DNA from: Sphingomicrobium sp. XHP0239
GTDB lineage: Bacteria; Pseudomonadota; Alphaproteobacteria; Sphingomonadales; Sphingomonadaceae
Direction of reading: 5' to 3'
DNA: 64,000 nucleotides
Assembly: GCF_039555325.1 (NCBI RefSeq)
Contig: NZ_CP154608.1
Location: forward strand, 1,302,001-1,366,000
The translations under genes and the position numbers were made by a program. Positions 7,944 through 15,207 of this stretch are shown here, one piece after another; the stretch's first letter is position 1; each line of letters starts with the position of its first letter. The notes under the pieces were generated by a model, which did no database searches, was not told where the DNA came from, and saw only the letters and a list, made by a program, of their open reading frames with translations.

Positions 7944-8594
7944 TTAGTGCATCGCTGCAATTGGAGGATGGAGAAAGTCGACTCCCCTCGGTTTCATGCT
8001 CTGTACGTCAGTACGAAATGTAGGTCTTCCACCGCGGCGTCTTGGCATCGAAGGTGTCGCAGTACGATATTCACTCCGCGCTGGTACCAGTGCACATTGC
8101 TCCTGCGGCAACGCTCTTGACAGTGCTGGAGCCAACTCGGCGTTCATCGCCTCAATCGCCTTGGCCTCATCGACTGCGTCCCGCTCAAGCTTGTCATTAT
8201 CTGCGAGCCATGACGCTACGTCGCTCCAGTTCCACAAGGGGCGCTGACTTGTCAGGCTGACCACCGGGCTCGGGAAATCTTTCCCCCGGCTCCCATTTGC
8301 GTAAAGCGAAATGACTTGCCGGGTGAGACCTGCACGATCGGCGATGTCGCTCGCTGAGACGAGCGGATCCGGTTCTACCCGCAGGACATGTGCGCCCGCT
8401 TTCTCGACGCTTTCTTTCGCGCTGCGAAGCGCCTTTGCAAAGCTGGAGGATTCACGGTCGAAGCGAATGACGAATCGTCCGCGCTGGATGGCCACCAACG
8501 CATCGTCACAGCCGGCATCGAGAAAGCGATCCTGCCATTCTTCATCGTCTAGCGACAGGCCGTCAGCGACGATTGTGAATTCATAGGTTTTCAT
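7944..8594 (-). CDS. HTH DNA-binding protein with HicB/ferredoxin-like N terminus
   Basis: 216 residues from ATG 8594, chosen because AGGAGG sits six bases upstream. ATG 8597 would leave only three. Residues 1-75 (MKTYEFTIVADGLSLDDEEW, then FLDAGCDDALVAIQRGRFVI) look like a compact alpha/beta domain that recurs beside HicA-like proteins. Residues 80-128 are a helix-turn-helix (VSASDIADRAGLTRQVISLY) ending in the LWNWSDVASWL motif common in such regulators. The C terminus is disordered and basic (MPRRRGGRPT). The start overlaps the end of the HicA-like gene by 14 bases. Likely role: antitoxin and autorepressor binding the palindromes at 8904-8950. This is inferred, not shown. Confidence 0.7.
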   Translation of the reverse strand: MKTYEFTIVADGLSLDDEEWQDRFLDAGCDDALVAIQRGRFVIRFDRESSSFAKALRSAKESVEKAGAHVLRVEPDPLVSASDIADRAGLTRQVISLYANGSRGKDFPSPVVSLTSQRPLWNWSDVASWLADNDKLERDAVDEAKAIEAMNAELAPALSRALPQEQCALVPARSEYRTATPSMPRRRGGRPTFRTDVQSMKPRGVDFLHPPIAAMH

Positions 8595-8883
8595 CATCAG
8601 CCTCCTTTTCGTTTTCACTCTTCGTCTTTTCCGGCGCCCCTTCGCCCGCCGTCGGGCGGTGCGGGCAGGCATCGATGGCCCTTAAGATCTGCTTGGCGTG
8701 GTTGGCGGCGCTCTTGGGCGTGCTCCAGATCGACATCCGACAGCCGTCGCGAGACGCCTGGGGGCACTTGACGGCTCCCCAAGGCTTGGCGCGCGGGCCT
8801 GCTTTCTCGATCTTCCAACCCATGTCCTCCGCCCGGCGAAGCGCATCCTCGATCTCGGATTTTGAATGCTTCGGCCGAGTCAT
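8581..8883 (-). CDS. HicA-like small protein, candidate toxin
   Basis: 100 residues, first gene of the minus-strand operon. The layout helix (KSEIEDALRRAEDMGWKIEK), beta strands, then SIWSTPKSAANHAKQILRAI and helix follows the HicA double-stranded-RNA-binding-like fold. MGWKIEK corresponds to the Gly-Phe/Trp strand, and STPK...QILRAI to the C-terminal helix of HicA. The Gly-Ser-His active-site motif of classic HicA is absent: GPRAKPW stands in its place, and two extra Cys (KCP and GCRM) could bind a metal. The tail (75-100) is acidic. It may therefore be a divergent or non-catalytic relative. It pairs with the overlapping HTH gene as toxin-antitoxin genes do. Confidence 0.6.
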   Translation of the reverse strand: MTRPKHSKSEIEDALRRAEDMGWKIEKAGPRAKPWGAVKCPQASRDGCRMSIWSTPKSAANHAKQILRAIDACPHRPTAGEGAPEKTKSENEKEADDENL

Positions 8884-8903
8884 TTGCCCCTGCTAGGCCC
8901 TTC

Positions 8904-8950
8904 GTTGACGAGCGTCAACAATATGTAGTGAAGTGTTGACAAATGTCAAC
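8904..8950. promoter_or_regulatory. Twin palindromic operators between HicA-like operon and CBASS
   Basis: Two copies of GTTGAC-N4-GTCAAC occur at 8904-8919 and 8935-8950, with centres 31 bp apart (about three helical turns), so a protein could bind both on one face. TTGACA (8949-8944, minus) with CATATT (8925-8920) 18 bp downstream is a plausible promoter for the minus operon, overlapping both palindromes. The plus strand also carries TTGACA at 8936-8941, aimed at the CBASS genes, but its -10 (TAAATG) is weak. Autoregulation by the HTH protein is inference. Confidence 0.75.
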
Positions 8951-9032
8951 GCCGGGGGTAAATGAGGCGCAAGGCCGGTGTGGTATCGGTCGTTCCCACC
9001 CGGCATTCGCCGACGACAGATAGGCTTTGAAC

Positions 9033-10397
9033 ATGGCGACCCTTCCCGATATTTCCCAATCGCCCTTCGGCAATCTCGTGCAGATCGACCCCGTTGAGGC
9101 TGCGCTAATGGACTTGGCCCGCGCGCTCCAGTTGACGCCGTCCATGCATCGCGAGGCGACCCGCCGCTATGACGCGCTCGCCGTGCATGTCGATCGCAAT
9201 GGAAGCCCGCTCGAAGACAGGGTCAGCGAAGTTTATCCCTCAGGAAGCTTTGCCATCCATGCCGCGATCCGCTCGGACATCACGCGCGACCAGCATGACG
9301 TCGATGCCGTTCTCGAACTGTGTGTCAGGTCGGAGGCGGACCCCGAGCGTGTGCTCGACGAGCTCTATTCGGCGATCGTTTCGACGGACGACGAAACCTA
9401 TCGCGGACTGAAGGTGGAACGGAACAGCCGCTGCGTGACGGTGCATTATACGGATGGGGTGACGGTCGATTTGATGCCCGTCGTGCGATTGGCTGGCCAG
9501 GAACCCCGGGTTGCGAAGCTGTTCCACTCCAAGCCCGAAACGGGCGAGTGCTATCACAAGGAGGTGAACCCCTGTGGGTTCGCCAAGCATTTCAACAAGA
9601 CCGTTGAACTAAGCGCGACGTTCCAGATGCGTTTCGACCATCGCCGGACGCTGGTCGAGGGCGCAAGCTTCGCTGACCAGCAGGCCGGCTATAGCGTGAT
9701 GGAGAAGGCCGACACACAGCCCATGCCTGATCATGTGCCGCTGGACCAGAAGGCGCCGAGGGTGGTTGCCCTGCAGATCCTCAAGCGCTTTCGCGACAAG
9801 CGGTATCGCAATTGCGATGACCATAAGGGCTGCCGAAAGCCGCCGTCGATTGTCATGGCCGCTCTTGCGCTGGAGGCACCTCCCTCCTCGTCCAACCTGA
9901 CCGATGAGGTCATTGCTGTCGCCACGGCAATTCGAAATTCGATCGTGGCGGCCGATCGGGTTGGGCAACTCATCGAAGTGCGCAATCCGTCGCATCATCC
10001 CGACCTCTTTACCGATCGCTGGCCGGAGGATCAGTCGGCACAGCGCTTGTGGGCTGCCGACCTCCAGCATTTCATCGGGAGCATTACCGAGTTGCGCCGA
10101 AATGGATTCGATCCGGTACGCACCAAAAGGGTGTTTGATGATCTCTTCGGTGAGAAGGTCGGCACGCGGGTCCTTGAGGATCATTTCCGCGTCCAGAACA
10201 AGGCGATCGATGAGGGCCGAGCCGGCATGACAAGGGACGGCCGGCCCGTCTCGCCTGCCATGCCTGCTGGAGCGGCCTCTGCCGGCAAGGCAGGGGTGGC
10301 TGTGGCGGCGGGCCTCGGAGCGATGGCGAACGATCACGCGCCTTCGATTATCAAGCCGCTTCGCTCGAACACCGGGATGGGTGATCGGCCCCGATGA
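9033..10397 (+). CDS. CBASS CD-NTase (cGAS/DncV-like nucleotidyltransferase)
   Basis: 454 residues. It carries the nucleotidyltransferase fold with Gly-Ser at 71-72 (YPSGSFAIHAAI), the catalytic Asp pair at 89/91 (RDQHDVDAVLEL) and a third Asp near 146 (VTVDLMPV). A helical C-terminal lobe completes it. ATG 9033 is preferred over TTG 9027. Such enzymes make cyclic di- or trinucleotides on phage infection. The product cannot be read from sequence. The C-terminal 55 residues are Gly/Ala-rich and likely flexible, ending in GMGDRPR rather than a terminal Gly/Ala, which matters because an E2-like gene follows. The gene overlaps the E2-like gene (ATGA at 10394-10397). Confidence 0.9.
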   Translation: MATLPDISQSPFGNLVQIDPVEAALMDLARALQLTPSMHREATRRYDALAVHVDRNGSPLEDRVSEVYPSGSFAIHAAIRSDITRDQHDVDAVLELCVRSEADPERVLDELYSAIVSTDDETYRGLKVERNSRCVTVHYTDGVTVDLMPVVRLAGQEPRVAKLFHSKPETGECYHKEVNPCGFAKHFNKTVELSATFQMRFDHRRTLVEGASFADQQAGYSVMEKADTQPMPDHVPLDQKAPRVVALQILKRFRDKRYRNCDDHKGCRKPPSIVMAALALEAPPSSSNLTDEVIAVATAIRNSIVAADRVGQLIEVRNPSHHPDLFTDRWPEDQSAQRLWAADLQHFIGSITELRRNGFDPVRTKRVFDDLFGEKVGTRVLEDHFRVQNKAIDEGRAGMTRDGRPVSPAMPAGAASAGKAGVAVAAGLGAMANDHAPSIIKPLRSNTGMGDRPR

Positions 10398-10864
10398 TGA
10401 TTTCGATAGAGCGCCAGATCGCGGATATGGCCGCGCATCTTCCAGACTGGACCGTCGAACTCCTAGATGCGCGTTCGGCCGTTTGGATAGGATCGCTCCA
10501 ACCTTACACGACGCGCTATACGATCCGTATCGAGCAGCGCATACCCTACTTGGTCGAAAACCGAACTCTGATCGATGTACAGCCCTTGATTGAAGTGCTT
10601 TCTCCGAAGTTGATGCTTCAACCCGGCAACCCGGAAGGGGATTTGCCACACGTATATTGGAGCTTGCCGCAGACCGAGCGCGCAGGTCCCTTCTTGTGCG
10701 TGTTCGATGCTGAGGCGCGCGAGTGGACGCTTGATGATCCTTTGTCACACAGCATCGTTCCTTTTACGCTTCATTGGCTCCAGTCCTACGAGGGCTGGTT
10801 GGCGTGCGGCGACTGGTTAGGATTCGGCCGTCATACAGGAGGAAAAAGAACCGGTGTCTGCTAG
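10394..10864 (+). CDS. Stand-alone E2-like CBASS accessory protein
   Basis: 156 residues. The pattern LPHVYWSLPQTE, GPFLCVFDAEAREW, IVPFTLHWLQSYEGWLACGD W-LGFGRH matches the short E2-like (ubiquitin-conjugating-fold) proteins of type II-short CBASS. Cys102 in FLCVF is the likely conjugating cysteine. There is no E1 (adenylation) domain and no JAB peptidase gene nearby, as expected for the short form. Known homologues attach the CD-NTase C terminus to targets and raise its activity. That this one does so is inference. The start overlaps the CD-NTase stop and the end overlaps CapV by 11 bases, so the three genes are translationally coupled. Confidence 0.75.
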   Translation: MMISIERQIADMAAHLPDWTVELLDARSAVWIGSLQPYTTRYTIRIEQRIPYLVENRTLIDVQPLIEVLSPKLMLQPGNPEGDLPHVYWSLPQTERAGPFLCVFDAEAREWTLDDPLSHSIVPFTLHWLQSYEGWLACGDWLGFGRHTGGKRTGVC

Positions 10865-11972
10865 TTCGACAAGCGCCGAGCGCGCTTTAGCGCCGCTTCC
10901 AACCCACCTCCGCTCTGATGGGCTCCGACAAGATCGGCGCCAGCAGCTCCCTTGGCAGCAGGAGGAATTCAGGATCCTATCGATTGACGGCGGCGGTATT
11001 CGTGGCATTCTCCCGGCGAGCATTCTGACCGAGTGCGAACGTGCTTTTACCGGTGGTACGTCGGCGGGCCGATATTTCGATATGATCGCTGGCACGTCGA
11101 CAGGCGGCATTATCGCGTTGGGCCTGGGACATGGCTTACCCGCATCTCAGGTTCTCGATCTTTATCTCAAGCACGGCGGCGAGATTTTCCCGTCGAAGCC
11201 CAAGCGCACGGGGTGGCGGGAGAAGATGGCCGGATGGATCGCGCTGGCCCGTAATGTACGGAAGGTACGTTATCGACCCGATGTCCTTAATGAGCTGCTG
11301 GTGGAGACGTTCGGCACGAGCGTTCTTGGAGAATCAACGCGCCGATTGGTTATTCCGACCTTTGACGGGAATACCAAGGTGAATGTTCTTAAAACGCCGC
11401 ATCACCCCGATTTCCAACAGGACTGGAAGCAAAGCATGGTCGATGTAGCACTGGCCACGTCTGCCGCGCCGACCTACTTCCCGCCGCACAAGGTGGATGA
11501 GAAGGTTTACGCCGATGGGGGCGTCTGGGCGAATAACCCGGTCATGCTGGCCCTCGTCGATGCTCTCACCTGTTATGATTTAGATCGTCACTCGGTCCGC
11601 ATCCTCTCGCTTGGTTGCAGCTCGGGAAAGTTGAGTATTAACGAGAAGCAGATCAACCGAGGCGGACTATGGGATTGGCGTGAGGTCGTGACCGCGGCTA
11701 TGGATCTGAGCGGACAGAATGCCGATGGACAGGCTGGCCTGCTGATTGGGCGTGAGCGCCTATTGCGTATCGACCAATGTGATCAGAAAAAATCGATTGC
11801 ACTTGACGATTATGCCGAGGCTAAGTCCGCGCTCCCGTCGCTGGCGAAAGAATTGTTCAATCGCCATCACGCGAAATTGCAGGAGTTCTTTTCTGTCGCC
11901 CGCCCCGAAACCAACGCCTACTATGGGCCCCGGTCCCTTCTTGAGACCAGTGAGCCCAGTCGGTTGGCGTGA
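10854..11972 (+). CDS. capV: CapV patatin-like phospholipase, CBASS effector
   Basis: 372 residues from GTG 10854, with AGGAGG about 11 bases upstream. Patatin hallmarks are present: oxyanion loop GGGIRG at 46-51, nucleophile elbow GTSTG at 80-84 (Ser82) and catalytic Asp221 in ADGGVWANNP. The length matches CapV. In known CBASS, CapV is switched on by the CD-NTase product and degrades membrane phospholipids, killing the infected cell. The gene overlaps the E2-like gene and ends the CBASS operon. The 126-base gap to the convergent rtcR gene shows no clear terminator. Confidence 0.92.
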   Translation: MSASSTSAERALAPLPTHLRSDGLRQDRRQQLPWQQEEFRILSIDGGGIRGILPASILTECERAFTGGTSAGRYFDMIAGTSTGGIIALGLGHGLPASQVLDLYLKHGGEIFPSKPKRTGWREKMAGWIALARNVRKVRYRPDVLNELLVETFGTSVLGESTRRLVIPTFDGNTKVNVLKTPHHPDFQQDWKQSMVDVALATSAAPTYFPPHKVDEKVYADGGVWANNPVMLALVDALTCYDLDRHSVRILSLGCSSGKLSINEKQINRGGLWDWREVVTAAMDLSGQNADGQAGLLIGRERLLRIDQCDQKKSIALDDYAEAKSALPSLAKELFNRHHAKLQEFFSVARPETNAYYGPRSLLETSEPSRLA

Positions 11973-12098
11973 GTATATCATGGCGGCAGCCCTTTCTTAA
12001 CGATACGATCGATCGCAAGACCATATTCGTATGGGACGAAGTCGGTGTCAGTCAGGGCCTCATTTTCACCTGAAACAAGACCGTCCGCTATCGGCCCA

Positions 12099-13688
12099 TT
12101 AGCTGATACCGTCCCACGTAAGTCCAAACCGCGCCAGAAACTTGCGCAGACGATCGGCGTCGTTCGTCGATTTGCGCTCACCCCGCGAGACCGCAAACAG
12201 TTCTCGCCCCGCAGCCGACAACGACGCACTGCGACGGCAGACCGCGATTACATGTTCCAACTGCGCCTGGTCGAAGGGGTCGATCCGGGCGATGGTATCG
12301 GCTGGCAGGACTTCGGCAAGCGCACTGTCACCAGCTCGGTCGCCCTCGCCGTGCCAAAGTCGCCCGAGCCGCGCGATTTCTGAGGTAACCGTAGCCGCGT
12401 CGATCCGTCCGTCCTGGCTGAGCGTCGCCATGCGGGTGATGCTGGCCGACAGGTCGCGAAAGTTGCCGTTCCAAGTTGCCTCATTGCTCGTTGCGAAGGC
12501 GAGGTAGGCCCTGCGCGCCTCGGCGTTGAAGGTGACGCGCAGGTCTTCCGCCTTGGCGAAGCGTTCCAGTTCATAGTCGAGGTTGGGCTCGATGTCCTCG
12601 CGGCGCTCGGCAAGGCCGGGGAGAGCGAAGGTCCATAGGTTGAGCCGGGCGAACAGGTCTTCGCGGAAACGACCTTCTCCGATCTCAGCGACGAGGTCGC
12701 GGTTGGTGCCGGCGATTAGCTGGAAATCGCTTGCCACTTCCTTGTCCGATCCCACGGGAAGGAAGCGCTTGTCCTCCACCGCGCGCAAGATCATCGCCTG
12801 CTCGTCGAGGCCGAGTTCCCCGATCTCGTCGAGAAACAGCATGCCCTTATCGGCGCTGCGGAGCAGGCCAGCGCGTTCGGCGACCGCGCCGGTGAAGGCG
12901 CCCCTAGTGTGGCCGAACAGGGCGGCCATCGCGTTGTCGCCTTTCAAAGTCGCGCAGTTGACCTCGACGAACGGACCGGAGAGGCGGTGGCGCTCGACCT
13001 TGAGTTCGTAGATTCGGCGGGCGAGCGCGCTCTTGCCCGCGCCGGTCGGTCCCATCAACAGAAGTGGCGCGGAAGAGCGCGTTGCGACCTGCTCGATTTC
13101 GTCGATCATGGTGTTGAAGGCCGCGTTGCGCGTCTCGATCCCGCCCTTGAGAAACGACGTGCTTACCCGGCTGCCTTCGGCAAAGCGCTGCGCGATAGTG
13201 TCGTAGCGAGATAGGTCGAGGTCGATCGCGTTCCAAACACCCGAGGGGTCGGGTGCGCCGCGCTTCGGCTGGGTCTGCAACAGCTTGCCAGGAATGAACC
13301 GGGCTTCGGTCAGCAAGAACATGCAGATTTGCGCAACGTGGGTGCCTGTAGTGATATGGACGAGGTAGTCCTCGCCCTCGGGATCAAATTCGAAGCTCTG
13401 CGCAAAGTCGAGTAGCTCGGTGTAGACCTCCTCAAAATCCCAAGCATCGTCAAAATTCATCACGCGCGGTTCGACACTCGTCTCCGGCGAGACGCCGGCG
13501 ATGTCGTCGGCGATGAAGCGTGCCAGCCCCTCGTGCTGGCGTCCGTGGAGCAGGATCAGCCGATCAACGCGCAGGTCCGGCTGCATGCACAACCCCACCG
13601 TTGGTCGCCACTTGCTCCACCGTGACGCGTCACGCTTGCTCGCGTCGAGTGTCGAGCCGAGGAATCCGATTACCGTCGTGCGCCGCAT
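12099..13688 (-). CDS. rtcR: RtcR, sigma-54 activator of the RNA repair operon
   Basis: 529 residues. The N terminus (1-180) is the CARF-type sensor domain of RtcR (VIGFLGSTLDASKRDASRWS, then WRPTVGLCMQPDLRVDRLIL). The AAA+ core has Walker A GPTGAGKS at 213-220, the sigma-54 contact loop GAFTGA at 263-268 and Walker B LFLDEIGE near 285-291. A C-terminal helix-turn-helix follows. RtcR is thought to sense damaged-RNA ends or oligonucleotides through CARF and then turn on rtcBA. It is divergent from rtcB and is paired with a sigma-54 promoter at 13827. Inverted repeats directly upstream of its start may mediate binding or autoregulation. Confidence 0.95.
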   Translation of the reverse strand: MRRTTVIGFLGSTLDASKRDASRWSKWRPTVGLCMQPDLRVDRLILLHGRQHEGLARFIADDIAGVSPETSVEPRVMNFDDAWDFEEVYTELLDFAQSFEFDPEGEDYLVHITTGTHVAQICMFLLTEARFIPGKLLQTQPKRGAPDPSGVWNAIDLDLSRYDTIAQRFAEGSRVSTSFLKGGIETRNAAFNTMIDEIEQVATRSSAPLLLMGPTGAGKSALARRIYELKVERHRLSGPFVEVNCATLKGDNAMAALFGHTRGAFTGAVAERAGLLRSADKGMLFLDEIGELGLDEQAMILRAVEDKRFLPVGSDKEVASDFQLIAGTNRDLVAEIGEGRFREDLFARLNLWTFALPGLAERREDIEPNLDYELERFAKAEDLRVTFNAEARRAYLAFATSNEATWNGNFRDLSASITRMATLSQDGRIDAATVTSEIARLGRLWHGEGDRAGDSALAEVLPADTIARIDPFDQAQLEHVIAVCRRSASLSAAGRELFAVSRGERKSTNDADRLRKFLARFGLTWDGIS

Positions 13689-13690
13689 TA

Positions 13691-13741
13691 TTATCCTTTA
13701 GGATAAATCACGATAAAAAACTATAAGAAATACAGTTATAG
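13691..13741. promoter_or_regulatory. Inverted repeats in the rtcR-rtcB control region
   Basis: TTATCCT-TT-AGGATAA (13691-13706) starts three bases upstream of the rtcR ATG and includes its AAAGGA ribosome site. CTATAA-N9-TTATAG (13721-13741) lies just beyond. Both are AT-rich in a GC-rich genome and lie 85-135 bases upstream of the sigma-54 promoter, where an enhancer-binding activator would bind. Assignment as RtcR sites is inference. Confidence 0.55.
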
Positions 13742-13826
13742 AGGCACGTACGATCTTAGTGCTGTCTCATCATGAACCCCTGCGATCCCGGATCCCTGCG
13801 GGCATTTCCGTCTTCCCGAATGAGTT

Positions 13827-13842
13827 TGGCACGCTGCCTGCA
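13827..13842 (+). promoter_or_regulatory. Sigma-54 promoter of rtcBA
   Basis: TGGCACGCTGCCTGCA matches the sigma-54 consensus TGGCACG-N4-TTGCA at every fixed position except T to C in the -12 element. The GG and GC dinucleotides are correctly spaced. It is oriented toward rtcB and matches the RtcR dependence known for this operon. Transcription should start near 13853. Confidence 0.85.
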
Positions 13843-13888
13843 AAGCTAGGAGCGCCGGGTTTATCGAACGCCCGGTGACGATGACGCC

Positions 13889-13916
13889 GGGGTGGCCGGA
13901 ATGGGCCGGCCACCCC
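13889..13916 (+). promoter_or_regulatory. Stable hairpin in the rtcB leader
   Basis: A perfect 11-bp stem, GGGGTGGCCGG / CCGGCCACCCC, with loop AATGGG lies between the sigma-54 promoter and the rtcB start (13943). It is preceded by a weaker GCCGGG...CCCGGT stem (13854-13876). There is no T-run, so it is not a simple terminator. It could be a leader control element or a small RNA related to the Y-like RNAs found beside some rtc operons. Confidence 0.6.
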
Positions 13917-13942
13917 TAAGGCTGCCGCAGCAAGGACAAATG

Positions 13943-15169
13943 ATGACTCAGACAGGCTACGAACTTCAGCAGGTAGACGGCGGAGCGCCGATCAAGATGT
14001 GGACGCGCGGCGTTCCCGTCGATGACAAGGCGCGCGACCAGCTCTCCCGAGCGGCGAAGATGCCGTTCATCTTCAAACATGTTGCTGCCATGCCCGACGT
14101 CCATGTCGGCATCGGGGCGACCGTCGGTTCGGTCATCCCGACCAAAGGCGCGGTGATCCCCGCGGCCGTCGGCGTGGATATTGGCTGCGGCATGATGGCT
14201 GCGCGCACTTCGCTTATGGCCAGTGACCTTCCCGACAACCTTGAAGACATCCGCTCGACTATCGAGAAAGCCGTGCCGCATGGCCGTTCCGCGGGCCGCG
14301 GCGGACGCGATAAGGGCGCCTGGGGCGATCCGCCGTCGGAGACGGTCGAGGCTTGGGCAACCCTCGTTCATCGGTTCGATCGGATTGTGGTGAAGTATCC
14401 CAAGCTGGAGCGCGCCAATCACCTCGTGCATCTCGGCACGCTGGGGACGGGCAACCACTTCATCGAACTGTGCCTCGACGAGGAGCAGCGCGTCTGGGTG
14501 ATGCTACATTCCGGCAGCCGCGGCGTCGGCAACGCGATCGGGCGTTATTTCATCGAACTGGCGAAGGGAGATATGCGCAAGTGGCATATCAACTTGCCGG
14601 ACGAGGACCTTGCCTACTTCCCGGAAGGCACCGACCATTTCGACGATTACGTCGAGGCGGTTGAATGGGCGCAGGACTTCGCCAAGCTCAACCGGCACGT
14701 GATGATGACGCACACGATCGCGGCGCTTCGCAGCCAGATCGCCAAGCCCTTCACGGCGGAATGCGAGGCGGTGAACTGCCATCACAACTACGTGACGCGC
14801 GAAAACCACTTCGGTGAGAACGTTCTTGTCACCCGCAAGGGCGCGGTGCGCGCGGCGAAGGGAACGATGGGTATCATCCCCGGATCGATGGGTGCGAAGA
14901 GCTTCATCGTGCGCGGCCTCGGCAACGCGGACAGCTTCGACAGCTGTTCGCACGGCGCTGGCCGGGTGATGAGCCGGACCCAGGCCAAGAAAGAGGTCTC
15001 GCTCGAAGAGCATATCGCCGACACGGCTGGGGTCGAATGCCGTAAGGATGCAGGGGTGATTGACGAGACGCCCCGGGCCTACAAGCCGATCGAAAAGGTC
15101 ATGGCCGCGCAGGCCGATCTGGTCGAAATCGTCCACACGTTGAAGCAGGTGGTGTGCGTGAAGGGATAA
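13943..15169 (+). CDS. rtcB: RtcB RNA-splicing ligase
   Basis: 408 residues, the same length as the E. coli enzyme. ATG 13943 (MTQTGYELQQVDG) follows AAGGA, and an in-frame earlier start at 13892 would run into the leader hairpin. Conserved motifs include PDVHVGIGATVGSVIPT, the metal-binding VDIGCGMMA, LGTLGTGNHFIE, the HSGSRGVGN loop and CHHNYVTRENH. RtcB joins 2',3'-cyclic phosphate or 3'-phosphate ends to 5'-OH ends using GTP and Mn2+, healing nuclease-cut tRNA and rRNA. It is the first gene of rtcBA. Proximity to CBASS suggests a repair arm against toxin or phage-triggered RNA cleavage, which is inference. Confidence 0.96.
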   Translation: MTQTGYELQQVDGGAPIKMWTRGVPVDDKARDQLSRAAKMPFIFKHVAAMPDVHVGIGATVGSVIPTKGAVIPAAVGVDIGCGMMAARTSLMASDLPDNLEDIRSTIEKAVPHGRSAGRGGRDKGAWGDPPSETVEAWATLVHRFDRIVVKYPKLERANHLVHLGTLGTGNHFIELCLDEEQRVWVMLHSGSRGVGNAIGRYFIELAKGDMRKWHINLPDEDLAYFPEGTDHFDDYVEAVEWAQDFAKLNRHVMMTHTIAALRSQIAKPFTAECEAVNCHHNYVTRENHFGENVLVTRKGAVRAAKGTMGIIPGSMGAKSFIVRGLGNADSFDSCSHGAGRVMSRTQAKKEVSLEEHIADTAGVECRKDAGVIDETPRAYKPIEKVMAAQADLVEIVHTLKQVVCVKG

Positions 15170-15207
15170 TCCCTTCACGCCGCCATCCGATTATCCAGGA
15201 TTACGCC

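Noticed and set aside
12099..13688. RtcR as a CBASS regulator
   Set aside because: It faces away from CBASS and its sigma-54 promoter and likely binding sites are on the rtcB side, so the normal RtcR role is preferred.
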